Assembly: GCF_030272615.1 (NCBI RefSeq)
Contig: NC_081405.1
Span: forward strand, 654,744,920-654,808,919
Direction of reading: 5' to 3'
DNA: 64,000 bases
Source of the DNA: Cryptomeria japonica
Taxonomy: Eukaryota > Streptophyta > Pinopsida > Cupressales > Cupressaceae
Part shown: in pieces, positions 33,569 to 44,981 of the stretch
How the letters are laid out: each line of letters begins with the position of its first letter
Numbering within the stretch: position 1 is the stretch's first letter
The notes under the pieces: model-generated
What the model was told of the DNA's origin: nothing
The model's database searches: none
What the model saw: only the letters and a program-made list of their open reading frames with translations
Program-made: the position numbers and the translations under genes

Positions 33569-35008
33569 ATGGAACCTGTTCCTCGAAAAGATAATCAACA
33601 TGCGGACGCAATGGCATGTGTGGCTTCTCTTGTATCTTTAGAGGACCCTGTGGTTGATCTCAAATTTTTTATTCACAACCTCATTTCTCCAGCTATTGTA
33701 GATGATTCTATCTTGGTGACATGTTGTGACTTTATAGACTCAGATGAATGGTATTCGCATATCGTAAGATACTTGACTGATGGTACCTTCCTTGATTCCA
33801 CCAATAGGAATACTAGGGCTAGAGTTCGCAAGTTGTCTACTAGATATATCATTCTTTCTAATGTTCTTTACCGAAGGGGTTATAACGGTCTTCTCCTTCA
33901 CTGTCTTAACAAATCGGAAATCCCTATTGCTCTTGAAGAGGCGCATTCAGGTGCCTGTGGGGGGCATTTTGGAGGCAAATCCTTGGTTCAAAGGTTGCTT
34001 CGTATGGGATATTATTGGCAAACTATGCAGCAAGATTCTTTTTCATTTGTTAAGAAATGTCATCAATGTCAACAACACAATAACCTGATTCATGCTCCTG
34101 CCCAAGAACTCCATTCTCAGGTAACCTCTTGGCCTTTCTCTGCATGGGGGCTGGATCTCATTGGTAAAATTTCTCCTCCTTCATCTCAAGGACATACTTT
34201 CATTATAACCGCAATAGATTACTTTACAAAGTGGGTAGAAGTTGTTCCTCTTCGCTCTACTACTGCTGAAGTGATTTGTCGATTTCTTCTAGAAAACATT
34301 ATTTCTCGATTTGGGATACCTTCCACTATAATCTCAGATAATGGGACATCATTTAAGAACAAGGACATGAAGAAATTCCTCGAGAAGTATCATATCAAAC
34401 ATCGATTTTCTACACCATACTATCCTCAATCAAATGGTCAAGCCGAATCATCCAATAAAATAATTGAACAAATTCTTCGCAAAACCGTGAATAGGCATGG
34501 TAAGGATTGGAGTACTCAGCTAATCTATGCTCTTTGGGCCTACCAAATGAGTGTACAAATTGCTACAGGAACCACCCCTTATAATCTTGTTTATGTTGCT
34601 GATGCTATTATGCCGTTAGAATTAGAGATCCCATCACTTAGAGTTTCTCTCAAAGGTATAGTAGATGATGACTCTTATAGAGAACAAAGACTTCAACAGC
34701 TTGAGATGCTTGATGAATAGCGTATAAATGCTCTTGAGCATATTCAAGCATATCACAAAACTCTACAACAAAGCTATAATGATAAGGTTATTCAACATTC
34801 CTTCTCAGTAGGTGACTTAGTTCTCTATGAGAATCAGCATAATGTGAATGCCTTACCTGAAGAAAAGGGAAAATTTAGTCCTAATTGGCTTGGACCGTAT
34901 ATTGTTATTGAAGATTATGGATCAGGTGCTTACAAAATAGCGGATGTAGATGGTACGCCTCTTAAAGACCCTATAAACACTATGCACTTGCGTAGATACT
35001 ATGCTTAA
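33569..35008 (+). pseudogene. Gypsy-1 integrase
   Basis: Continues the frame. Zinc-binding HHCC domain in AHSGACGGHFGG...KKCHQCQQH. Core catalytic residues are all present: Asp in WGLDLIGKI, Asp in IISDNGTSF, Glu in GQAESSNKIIEQ. The C-terminal part (VGDLVLYENQHN, NWLGPYIVIEDYGSGAY) ends HLRRYYA with TAA at 35006-35008. One internal TAG at 34718-34720 fits a lost CAG. Integrase inserts the cDNA, giving the 5-bp duplication seen here. Confidence 0.92.
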
Positions 35009-35658
35009 TTCCTCATCCCTTATCATTCATCTATTTCCTTTCTCACTTCTTCAAAATTGGATATTATGTTAGCATATCTTTGTTAGAGCAATTAGAATTA
35101 AATGATATGTTGTTTAATCTATATTGCTTTGTTCCTGACAAGCGTGTTTCTTTACTCTCTATTTTTTCTTGAATTCATTTATGTAAATTGCAAAAGATTT
35201 ACATTTTTCATTATGTTGGCATATTATACAATGTCTTTATGTGTTAAGTTGAATCGTGTCATGTTGTGTTTAAATTCAAATTAAATCACATTAGTTATAT
35301 GATTCTTAGGCTTAACACATATTTCTTCTCTATCATCAATGTAGTACTTGATCAAATATTTTAATTAAGCCACACATGTATCAATTTAATCATGGACCAT
35401 TGAGAAATCAATCACATGGAAATTAAATTCAGAACATACATGTAAATCTACCAAATGTGTTAGCTTTAATCAAAGCAAAATATACATTAAAGATAACACG
35501 TTTGAGACAAAGAAGCATATATATATATATATATATATATGTGGATCAGTATACAAAGGTAGGTCACTATACATCCAAAATGTGACCTACCCTACATCAT
35601 AAGATCATCTCCTATCCCTAGGGCTAGTGGCTGGAGAGTGACGACTAAATGCTCCCTC
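35009..35658. other. Gypsy-1 spacer with (TA)n microsatellite
   Basis: AT-rich sequence after the integrase stop. A pure TA run lies at about 35518-35540. No ORF or structure otherwise. Confidence 0.6.
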
Positions 35659-38150
35659 CTAATCCGGCCGTGCAGGTGGACCCATAGGCATATAGCGTGA
35701 TCGTGAATGACTCCAAGAGGAAATCCTACGATCCCTATCCATAAGGATTGTGCGATACGAGATAGCCTCGGCCTGAGCTGCTGCTAGATCACGTTGTGCC
35801 CGCTGAAGGTCCTCTGATAGAGCTCGCTCTCTCTCCCTCCATATCTCCACCTGTACTCGAAATGGGGAAAACAAGTCATCATGCCGACCCACGTTCCCTT
35901 GAGGTCTATAGGCAACCTGTGAGGAGCTAGGGATCTGTGCTGTCATGGAAATATCTGTCACTACTTGCTGGATCAAAGAACGCCACTCCTGCACATTAGC
36001 TGTAGCAGTAGAACAGATTTTGTGTTAGTACCATTTTATATCATCAAAACATTAATCAATCAATATAAACCTACTATACCTAGATCTCCCTCATGCCAGT
36101 AGGGATCGTGATATGGTAGCATCTGTGACTGGGAACTACTAGGCTCCCCACGCTCGAATGATCTGTGTGCGATGGGTACAGGTCTCTGTATCACCTCGTG
36201 TTCCCCCTTTTGGGGAATAACAGGAGGATCTAAGGCTATGGTATCATCTCCTGAATGGTGAGGAGCTGCATCTGACTCCTCCTCATCATCTCTAATCTCC
36301 TCCTCCTCGTCATCCTCGTCCTCATCTGCATCCTCGTCCTCCTCATCATCATCTCTATCTGTGTTATCCTCCTCTACTTCCTCCTCCTCCTTAGCACTAG
36401 GCTGATCTCCTATGGGTGGATTAGGACCTCTGCCTCCTCATGACCCTCTCCCTCCTCTGGCTCCTCTGATCTGGATCCCTGATCCTCATCTCGGTCTCCA
36501 TGTCTCCATGGACCTGGATGGCCTGTCGGGTGATCTGGTGGAAAGATAGGCCCCGGGTATGTCCTCACAAACTAGGAAAGATACCTGCGTTGTGCTCCGA
36601 GATCTGCGGCATAATCAGTGACCACATCCTGGTCAGACCCCTCTATATCTTTGATCTCGATATCATCTATTGTAGGTCTGGCTACTGCTCTGGGTCTGGG
36701 AAGGACTCGTGAGTGTCGAGTGTAGATGGGTACATCGGTTGGAACACACTGCTCTAGCCCAAACTGCCTCCGTACTCGATCAAAGTAGAATGGGACTATG
36801 ATATGTGGATATCGCCCTATCAGTAGGTGATTCCTCTGTAAGTATGCTAGCTATCTCTCCATTCCATCCCATCTGTGCATCTGCAGATATGGCCTCCATA
36901 TAGTCACCTCAGTTGTCAACCTATCAACCATCACTCTCCAATACAGTAAATCCCCAAATCTCCACTCGCTGGTAAGTGGATAAGCAAATACCCTAGGTTG
37001 CTCACTAGCTGCACTCATCGGATAGCCGACAGGCCTGGTGCATGTAAAGTGCTCAAATATCCACACCTACAGAAGTGTGCATGTCATCAAGCTGCAACCC
37101 TGTCCAAAGACATACTCCTTGAGGTCGTGATAGAGATGTGCAAGCATACTCTGACCCCAGGTGTATACTCTCCTATGTCTCTCCATAGCCCTGATGCACC
37201 ATGTGAGACCCCCATGCATGTGTGTACCTCACCGATTAGGGCAGACGGCTAGTGCAATGATGGCAATCATAAGACATCTCATGAGGGGCACCTCTCCTGT
37301 AGGATGTAAGAGCCAGCTGACCATGATGTGACCTCTCATCTCACTCGGCATGACTCTCCCTATGCAGTATACCTGCTACCTCTAATGATCCTTTGCTGAC
37401 CGATCGATCGCATATGTCATGGTAGCTCCTTTGATCGGTAGGCAAAGTATGCGGTACACATCCTCAAGTGTCACTGTCATCTCCCCTACTAGAAGTTGGA
37501 ATGTACATGTGTCAGGATCCCATCACTCCATGAGTGCCATCAGCATCACAGGATGAAATCAAATGGCCGACATAAGAATCATATACCACAAACCTACTAT
37601 AGACAATGTGTCTCTCTCTGCCTGAGTCAATCAGGGAATCTGATCTCACAAACTGCGAAGAATCTGCCCCGCCGTATGCTCTCTCATGTATGGGAGACCC
37701 TGCATTACAAAAACATTAGTGTAATCAGTAATCAATCATCAAAATCATCTATGCCAAGTATGAAAACTGACGAACATCGAAAGTTGACCCTTGCCAAGTC
37801 CTGATTGGGACCGTGGCACCTTGAGGGGACCATGGCACCCTTCAAGGACCATGGCGCCCCACAGGGACCATGGCGCCCTGAAAGGACCATGGTGCCCCAC
37901 AGGGACCATGGTGCCCTGATGGGACCATGGCACCCTGGGTGGGACCCAGGGTTAGATTCCAAGGCCCGCATTCGATCACAGAATATCAGAGTCAACAGAA
38001 ATGCAGAAAGTCAAAGTCAAAGTTCAGTCAACTCACCTCGTCCAGTGGCTCGTCGTCGATCACGGCCTGTCGCATGATCTCAATCCTCGTGGGACGCTCT
38101 GGTCGTCATGAAGGCATGATGATGGCTATGTGGGCTCCACTTCAATGAAC
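35659..38150 (-). pseudogene. antisense plant mobile domain (PMD) pseudogene inside Gypsy-1, introns retained
   Basis: Minus-strand translation at about 37560-36730 gives the PMD core in one frame with stops: WDPDTCTFQLLVGEMTVTLE, VYRILCLPIKGATMT, LAHLYHDLKEYVFGQGCSL, VWIFEHF and then VPFYFDRVRRQFGLEQ. The MAIN/MAIL family shares this pattern. An acidic repeat region (about 36280-36400) and a coiled-coil end (ERERALSEDLQRAQRDLAAA) finish at 35659. Two introns keep splice signals: 37700-38036 (GAG|GTGAGT ... TGCAG|GG) and 36000-36079 (AG|GTATAG ... CTACAG). Introns survive because the gene is antisense to the element transcript. PMD proteins act in nuclear silencing and genome stability, and PMD copies are known passengers of plant transposons. 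About seven in-frame stops make it inactive. Confidence 0.82.
37800..37940. repeat. GGGACCATGGYGCCC tandem array in the PMD intron
   Basis: Seven or so copies of a 17-20 bp unit, agGGACCATGGCGCCCc and variants, each containing the NcoI-like palindrome CCATGG and a GGCGCC-like half. It lies inside the 37700-38036 intron of the PMD pseudogene. Adjacent units are imperfect inverted partners, so the array can fold. Confidence 0.75.
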
Positions 38151-38684
38151 AATAATCAGAAATCAACAAAGTGACAAATGCAATAGTCACTTTCAAGGTA
38201 TATACTTTCATTCCTTTACCTTTACTTTCAAAACCCTAATTTTCCTCTATCACTCATTTTATCATAACTTGAGTTTGGGAGATGCGATTTTCGAACCGTT
38301 TGTTGTGTAGGAATCATATTTTTGTTTCCTTACTCCCTTGATATTCCAAAATGTGCTCTGATGAAGCCTTTGTAGTGAACATCTCTCATCAATAATCGCT
38401 CACACAATTTGTTGTAAGTAAACATGCTACCCTGTTTCACCTCCCTAATAAGCAAGCCGAAACAAGGGGGGCATATAGCTACTCACAAATTTCATCACTT
38501 TCCTTAGTAAGCATTAGGTGATTTTGTGATCTAACGTGTGTTTTGTAGGGTGGGGTTCCTAACTGTGTACTGCAGATACCGCTGGGGGCTTCATTCGACA
38601 GACTTATGGATATATCCTTTTTCAAATAATGTTTACTTTCTTGTACTTTAGCTTGCATATGCACGTAGTACTCATATGACCGCT
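38151..38684. other. Gypsy-1 3' untranslated spacer
   Basis: Between the PMD pseudogene 5' end and the polypurine tract. No ORF or repeat recognised. Confidence 0.55.
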
Positions 38685-38699
38685 AAAGTGGGGGCTAAA
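38685..38699 (+). promoter_or_regulatory. Gypsy-1 polypurine tract
   Basis: AAAGTGGGGGCTAAA directly before the 3' LTR. Gypsy-3 has AAAGTGGGGGCAAAA at its minus-strand LTR. Confidence 0.88.
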
Positions 38700-40370
38700 T
38701 GTAGCGTCATAAATTGTACGCACTTGCTAAAGCAGTACAATTTCACACCTAGTTTAGCACCTGCCTTGGCGCAGTTTGCATTTTGCATTGCATTTCCCCT
38801 TTAGCACTTAATTAATCAAATTAATTAGGTCTAAAGGTTTTATTTCATCATCTTCCATGTCATAAAGTTGGGCCCTTTCATTAAAGTGTGCCCCTTTCAT
38901 TTTATTCCTCCAATACATCATTTAATCAAAAACCCTAATTAGGCCCTATTCTGAGCTTGGGGGCTTGATTTCGGGGGTCAAAACATCTCGAAATCACCTA
39001 TAACTTCGGGATTTGCTCTAAAATCATCATATCTGACGGCCCTGAAAATTTGGTGAAAAGTTGTCGGGACCGTGGGGACCGGAGTGCACATGGTCCCGGA
39101 CATTTTTCCCAAAATTTTAGGAGCGCGATCCAATCATAAAATAAAGCTTAACCCCAAGAAATTGGTAGGATATTCAATCTCTAGGTCGGCCAAAAGTTGG
39201 AATTAAGACCTAGGGTTTCATACATAAGAGCTCTCTTTCTTCATTTGAGAGGATCCAAATTTTGTTTTTAGCAAACTTAGATGCAACGAAAGAGTAGATC
39301 TTTGAAGACTTCAGCAACATTCAACATTCATCCATCAAGCATTCATCAAATTCATTCATCCACTTAGGGCTTTGAAGGCATTGAAGAGCAATAAGGGATC
39401 ACCGACTGAAGATTGGCTTGTACCTCTCCCTTGGGGTTGGGTATGATTTCATGTTGTTTTCATGTCTTTGCATAAGCTTCCTTACATCATTTGTATTCAT
39501 GCTTTAGATCACTCTACATCTTGATTTGGAGCATTTACATTATCATTTACAAGCAATTAGGGTTTACTTTCTAGGTTGCTCTAGTTTGCTTACTTGCATT
39601 TTAGATCTTGCACACACACAAGGTCTACACACACACTACTTTTACAATACAACTTGGCTATTTGTGGAGGTGGAAATCACCGAAGTGGGGGTTTGACTAA
39701 GGCAAAACCCTATATAGCCACCTAAACACCTTTTCAGATATAAGTGCAGATTTCGGGATTCAGACGATGCCGCAAGTTGCAGATCTGAAAGATGCAGACG
39801 AAGACTGAACCATACACCAAGTTTCAGAGCAGAAGACCAGGACAGGGGCATGGGGCACCTTGGTTCTGCCAGGACAGGGGTGCTAGGCGCCCTTGTCCCT
39901 AGGACAAGGGCACTGGGCACCCTGGTCCTCCTGACAGACAGCAATTTTTAGCATTTTCGACAGTTTTCCAGGTTGCAAAGTGGCAGTTTCAAGTGCAGTT
40001 TCAGGAACAAAATCAGGACAATGGCGCCCGCACCCCCGTCCCGAACATTCTCACTTAGATTTTAACTCTGGGTATGCATCTGCATTCTTGTCTTGTCCTT
40101 GTGTTTGCAGCTTTCCATTGTTTAAGTTCAATTCTGCAATCTTGTTATTAGTTCATACTTGCATTTTGGGGTTAGGAATTGAACTTGCATAATTTTACCT
40201 TTCAATTACAACAAAGGAATAGAAATCCTAATAGGTAGCCTGTGGCTCTCTCTTTCACCAAAAAGAAGTAGCCAATTGAGTGATACCTCTAGGCTCTTTC
40301 GTATTCCATAATGTGTGTCAAAAGGTAGGATTAGGACATGTTAGCCTAGTCTCACTTTTTCCCCTACACA
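38700..40370 (+). repeat. Gypsy-1 3' LTR
   Basis: 1,671 bp, same length as the 5' LTR with no net indel. In the first 490 bases I count about 22 differences from the 5' copy. Later stretches are much closer. Confidence 0.95.
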
Positions 40371-40424
40371 CTTCCATATTTTAAAGTTGTCTCTGTTGAA
40401 CTTTGGACCTTCCCTCTTCATCAT
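40371..40424 (-). pseudogene. Copia-1 Gag, N-terminal piece (18 codons)
   Basis: ATGATGAAG at 40424 (minus strand) opens a frame MMKREGPKFNRDNFKIWK ending exactly at the Gypsy-1 junction. FxxxNFxxWK is the usual copia gag start. The ATG lies about 60 bases from the primer-binding site, as expected. Bases 40371-40375 are also the right copy of target duplication CTTCC. Confidence 0.85.
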
Positions 40425-40481
40425 TAGAGTAGGATATTTTCCTCAAGCATTTAAGCTCACAACACAAAGGACCCAGAAGAG

Positions 40482-40493
40482 GCTCTGATACCA
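40482..40493 (-). promoter_or_regulatory. Copia-1 primer-binding site (initiator Met-tRNA)
   Basis: Minus strand reads TGGTATCAGAGC, the standard plant initiator tRNA-Met primer site, two bases inside the LTR end. Confidence 0.93.
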
Positions 40494-40495
40494 AT

Positions 40496-41986
40496 TGATG
40501 AATAAATGATTAACAGTTAGTACCAAAATGGCATTGAGAGGGGGGCTGAATCAGTACAGGCAAAAACACTTTTCCGTAAACCGATTTGACTAAAAAATAT
40601 GCACTTGACTGGCAAGCAATAACACTAGTCTAAACCAGATTACTTCTAGTTAAACACAGTAAGAATGTGAAAGACATAAACTAGTAACTCTTAAATTTCC
40701 ACACAATCTAACATCTTATTTCTACTTCACCCATATGCACACACTAGTGATACATCAACAGAAATGTAAAGACTTACTAGTTCAACATGCTTGACCGCTT
40801 GACAGAAAATAATGAAGCATCACATGAAAAAGCATCACACATAACACACATATTTTTTTCATGTGGAAATCCAACTGGGAAAAACCACGGTGGGGATGAA
40901 TACCCACAAGCTGTTCTTTGAACCCTTTTGAAGTCATCTCTGTTAGGAGCCTAGTCTGGTTAGAGACTTTTACAATAGGTTCTGTTAGGAACTGATCCTG
41001 CTAGGGATCACCCGGTTAAGGGTTAAACCCTGTTAAAGGTTACCTTATTCGAGGATTTCAAGAACTCAAAGATTTTGAGTCACCTTGTTAAAAGATTTAC
41101 AACAAACCGGTTAAAGCTACCCTGTTAAGGGATTTTTCAACTGTTGAAGTGGTTAGAGGTCAACAGGTATTACAATGATCTAGTAACAACATTTCAATGC
41201 CAATGTAGATCCACTTTAGTTCCTTCCTTCTGCAATCGCACTCTACGAGTATCTATTCTCCTATCTGGTCTAGCAAGAATCACGTATCTCTGCAGTTAGA
41301 TACACACACAACATTTTCCAACAACTTCAACATGAAAAATAACATCGACCTTATAGAAAATAGATAGGTTGGTAGTATAAACCCTAAACCTTCAACATTT
41401 AGGTTAAGCAATTCAGTCAGTTCAATCCTAACTATTGAACATATTGCATTGATTACAACAGTCTTGAACAAATCTCAAGACGTTCTCCAATGTTCGTTCT
41501 TCACCACTTCTTGGAGGCTGATAATCCATCACACATTCTCCACCATTTACAGAGACTTTGTACATTTCTGAGGTAGATAGGATCAATCTCCTTAATGCAA
41601 GATCCTTCACGCGCACAAGGCTGACGTGGCAACACAATCTGTTCTTCATTATAATGCTAACTCATCACACGATGTCATCAGTTGAATCACACAGGCTTGG
41701 AACACTTCAACCACAAACCTTGAAGCTAAGACTACCAGCCAGTAGTCATACCATATGAAACCTTGATAGAAAAAATTCCATATACCAGTTCACCTTGAAC
41801 AAAACATACCGCTTCACTTTTTCACAAATACTGGTTTACATCATCATACCGGTTCTCTTGTACATCATCATACTGGTTCCCTTGCCAATTTTCTTACTAC
41901 ACCATACCGGTTCATACTTCAGCATATTGACATCAATGACAACATACAATATCATTATGTCATCATGCTCTGAACATATGCCAACA
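40496..41986 (-). repeat. Copia-1 5' LTR, complete
   Basis: 1,491 bp, TGATGA...CCAACA in plus orientation. On the minus strand it starts TGTTGGCATATG. The U3 end (41790-41986) has repeated ACCGGTTC/ACTGGTTC words. An AAACCCTAAA telo-box lies near 41380. It is intact, unlike the split 3' LTR. Confidence 0.92.
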
Positions 41987-43845
41987 ATTTGAGAGTTGCT
42001 TCATCTCCAATCCTCTACATTTTTAAGATCCACAAATGGGGTTGAGGATAAGTCTTGGTTACTTAGCTTGGACTTATGCTTTGGGTTGCATCTATATTTG
42101 AGCAACCTAAAGGCATAATTTTCAATACAATTTTTTAGAGGACTTGATTCCACCTTGTGGTACTGGGAGGATAAAATGCACCAACTCACATTGGAAACCC
42201 TCTCCAGATACCATCTTGGAGTGCTTCAAAGTGTGTTCTATTTCAAAATATTTTTGATAGAGATGCATAGATGAGTTTCACAATTTACATAATAAGGTTT
42301 CATAGTGGCTCAACATGAGAGTCAGTTTTTGGAGCTCTTGTAGTTTGTATATTACATTCAAGACAAGTTACTTGTCAATTATTTCATTAGGGGTGGAAAG
42401 CCCAAAATTTCAGTTTTCCTACACATGTCCAATCCAAATGACTTTAGGGTTGCTATGGAAAAGTCTCTAATGGAAAAGGAGGTACATGGGAGGACACAAG
42501 AGGCATGAGAGAATTTTGTAACCTTGATGAAGGGACTAAAGTGTCCATAGGCCTCCCCATCCTTCAAAGGATAATTTAGACTTACTATATGATTTACAAA
42601 GAAAAACCCAATAGTATCAATATTAGGGACAAAGGTCTAGATCATAGTAGGGGCCATAGGGTAGTCACATTTGATCATCATTAACACAAGGATATTTTAG
42701 GTATGAGATACTATAGGGCTATCAAGCTAGGCCTTCTATGACTCAACAACCTTTTAGGGGAGAATCTAGTGTTTTTAGTAATTAGGATCTTCTAATTATG
42801 GTGGGGCCTAGCCAACATAGGGTTATATGAGAGGCACATGTTATGTTATGTTAGTATCAGATAGAGAGTGCCCACAAGGTTTTAGAGTAGGTGGACACCA
42901 TCCTAGGATGTCAAAGTAGATAGTTGATATGTGGGTCTTTACCCTCCCAACCACTCAACATATACCACCATGGGTCTTTACCCTCCCAAACACACAAAGG
43001 TCAAAGGAAGATTCACTGCTGCAAAACTCACTTTTTGTGACAGTCTCAAGCACTTAGGACAATCACTCCTTTCATGGCCATTCTTCTTCACACAACACTC
43101 TCTAACATTAATTATGATGATAGTGCACCTCCTTAAACCTTCCACCAACACCTAACTCAATACCGAACTCTTTCCCAATCTTGCTAATGGGCTAATTAAC
43201 TCAAATCACTATGAAATTTTGATGGTTAATGCAAGGTTTAGGACAATAGTAATTAGGATCTTATAATTATTGTGGGGTCTAGCCAACATAGGGTTATATG
43301 AGACAGGGGTAAGTTCAATAGTGATGTGTATTAGATTGTCATCAAAGTTTCCTAGTAGTGTTACTTTGTATCAGCATTAACCACTTATTGTCATGGGAAT
43401 CAACTAATAGACAACATAGATATTTATCATCAACCTCCTTTTTTTTCACCAAAGGGATAAAAATTTATTAAACACAACGAGAATTACAGAGAAAGAAAGT
43501 AGACACATAACCTAATCTAATCTCCATTTGCATAACCTAAGAAGGTAGATACAACTAAATAATCTTGAAAGAATTGCATATGAAGGGAACTATTAGAAAA
43601 GAACTTATGTACCATGCTAGTCTATGTAGCTACTACTAATCATTGCATAGAAATAGATACCTATGTTAGAATGTGTTGAAATAGTAGCTAGCTCAAATAG
43701 GACAAGCCCTATAAATGTAACTTGTAATTTGAATATACCTTGAAGTGTGAAATATGGAAGGTTTGTATTCTTAATCTCCTATCCATTTCTTAATTTAAAA
43801 GATGATATCTTTATTAAATATCTCCTCTATTAAATATCTTTATTA
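41987..43845. other. unassigned sequence with short direct repeats
   Basis: No ORF over 75 codons that looks real. Two things are visible. A 39-bp-period tandem pair of tgggtctttaccctcccaa (42932 and 42971). A direct repeat of about 57 bp, 471 bp apart, at 42777-42833 and 43248-43304 (agtaattaggatct...gccaacatagggttatatga). Probably old degraded transposon sequence. Confidence 0.5.
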
Positions 43846-44285
43846 ACTTGATTTCTCCTTCAATTCTTGATGAATGCTTGATTGATTGTTCACTTGGAAT
43901 TGAATTGATTTTATAATTAAGAGATCACTTGAATTTTAGGTAAACCCCTTCAAATGATAGGGTATGCTTCCTTTTATACCTAATATATGTCTTGAAAGCA
44001 TTTTATCCTGATGGCTTTAAATTAAAGTACTTTCTCTTCTATCTGGTATTGGTGAGCACAGGTTGCATTGCATCATCCTAGGATACATATTTCCATAGAT
44101 ACAACACAAGTTAAATGTATCCCAGGTCAATGCAAAGCAACCTCTGCTCTAGAGATCACTAGAAAATAGAGAAAGAACTTTAATTTAATGCCATCAGGAT
44201 AAAAGTATTTAATCAAGATAGATAAATGGTATGCAACTGTATCTATTTGGAATACATTACCCAAACATGGCAATCGATCAGTCGC
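43846..44285. repeat. hairpin 1 with DRM methyltransferase segment, in direct repeat unit 1
   Basis: 44001-44204 is a fold-back: ttttatcctgatgg...ttaaattaaagtactttctc pairs with gagaaagaactttaatttaatgccatcaggataaaa, with a diverged loop. The left arm corresponds to the DRM motif-I segment (LSGIGG). To its right, 44205-44285 continues on the minus strand into the DRM motif-IX-like LGN.FQIDTVAYHL segment. The first 155 bp (43846-44000) are a direct repeat of 44982-45126. Confidence 0.75.
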
Positions 44286-44981
44286 ATTTGAAAAGAAAGT
44301 GGTATGATGAAATATTTAGGCATAAAATAGATGAAATGCACTTCCATACTACTGCTCCACAATATTTTGGTCCATGATATTTTTAAAATAGTAAAGGAAG
44401 GTGTATGGAACAACCAAATTCTTATCATTATAAACAATGAATATTTTAAGATCCTTTTATGATGTGTAAGTTGAGAATATTTTATAAAAGGTCCCTAAAT
44501 GAATACACTTTAAATTGATTTTAGTAATGACTATTGGATGTAGACAAAATGAATTCTTTTTGGATTAGGATGGTACACAAAATCTACTATCAAAAGGTTG
44601 CTTTGGAAAGCATATGATTCAAAACTAAGGAAATGCAATTATTTACAAGTTTTAACCTTCTTAGATGCAAAATCCCTTATTTAGCCTCTCACAAACCCTT
44701 AAAAGTAGGGTTTCTCATATACACTTCTTACAAACACTATACCATCCAAATGATGATGGATTCACCTTTCATTTGAAATTTCTAAACACTGTCAATCATA
44801 AAATGTGTCCCTCCTTAAGGCGGATTTGCTACTGCTACTCCTTAGCAAGAAATTTCTCCACTCTTACATTCACCATAATGGACCTTAAGACATCATAATT
44901 GATTGGCTCTTCACTCCTAAGACCTTCAAAAGTCTTTAATGACTTCATTGAGTCCTTTGGTCTTCCAAATTCACCTGCACC

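Larger units (their letters stand above)
27595..40370 (+). mobile_element. Gypsy-1: complete Ty3/gypsy Tat-like LTR retrotransposon (12.8 kb)
   Basis: 5' LTR 27595-29265 and 3' LTR 38700-40370 are both 1,671 bp, begin TGTAGCGTCATAAATTG and end CCCCTACACA. Target duplication CTTCC on both sides. Primer site at 29269, polypurine tract at 38685-38699. PR, RT, RNase H, second archaeal-type RNase H and integrase come in that order, which with the second RNase H is the Tat (Ogre/Retand) layout. An antisense plant mobile domain pseudogene lies between integrase and 3' LTR. LTR divergence by eye is a few percent overall, mostly transitions, less than that of the host Copia-1, as nesting requires. Confidence 0.95.
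155..41986 (-). mobile_element. Copia-1: Ty1/copia LTR retrotransposon, minus strand, with three nested insertions
   Basis: Read on the minus strand the order is 5' LTR (40496-41986), primer-binding site matching initiator Met-tRNA (40482-40493), gag in three pieces, protease, integrase, reverse transcriptase, RNase H (ending 16942), polypurine tract (16694-16708) and a split 3' LTR (155-1557 plus 16577-16693). PR-IN-RT-RH order defines copia. Insertions occupy 1558-16576, 20864-27472 and 27595-40370. Without them the element is about 7.4 kb, a normal size. Copia-2 at the right edge is the same family: LTR ends, PPT and proteins all match. The coding region has several stops and at least one frameshift, so this copy is dead. 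Confidence 0.9.

Noticed and set aside
35518-35540. (TA)n run as an element boundary or regulatory site
   Set aside because: An ordinary microsatellite inside the Gypsy-1 spacer. The element's true ends are fixed by the LTRs and CTTCC duplication.
37800-37940. CRISPR-like array
   Set aside because: Units are contiguous, with no unique spacers, in plant DNA. It is a simple tandem repeat.
44155-44170. cactagaaaatag as the left end of the CACTA element
   Set aside because: The word is also at 45285 and lies inside the DRM hairpins, pairing with the opposite arm. It has no subterminal repeats and no similarity to the 48528 terminus beyond CACTAG.
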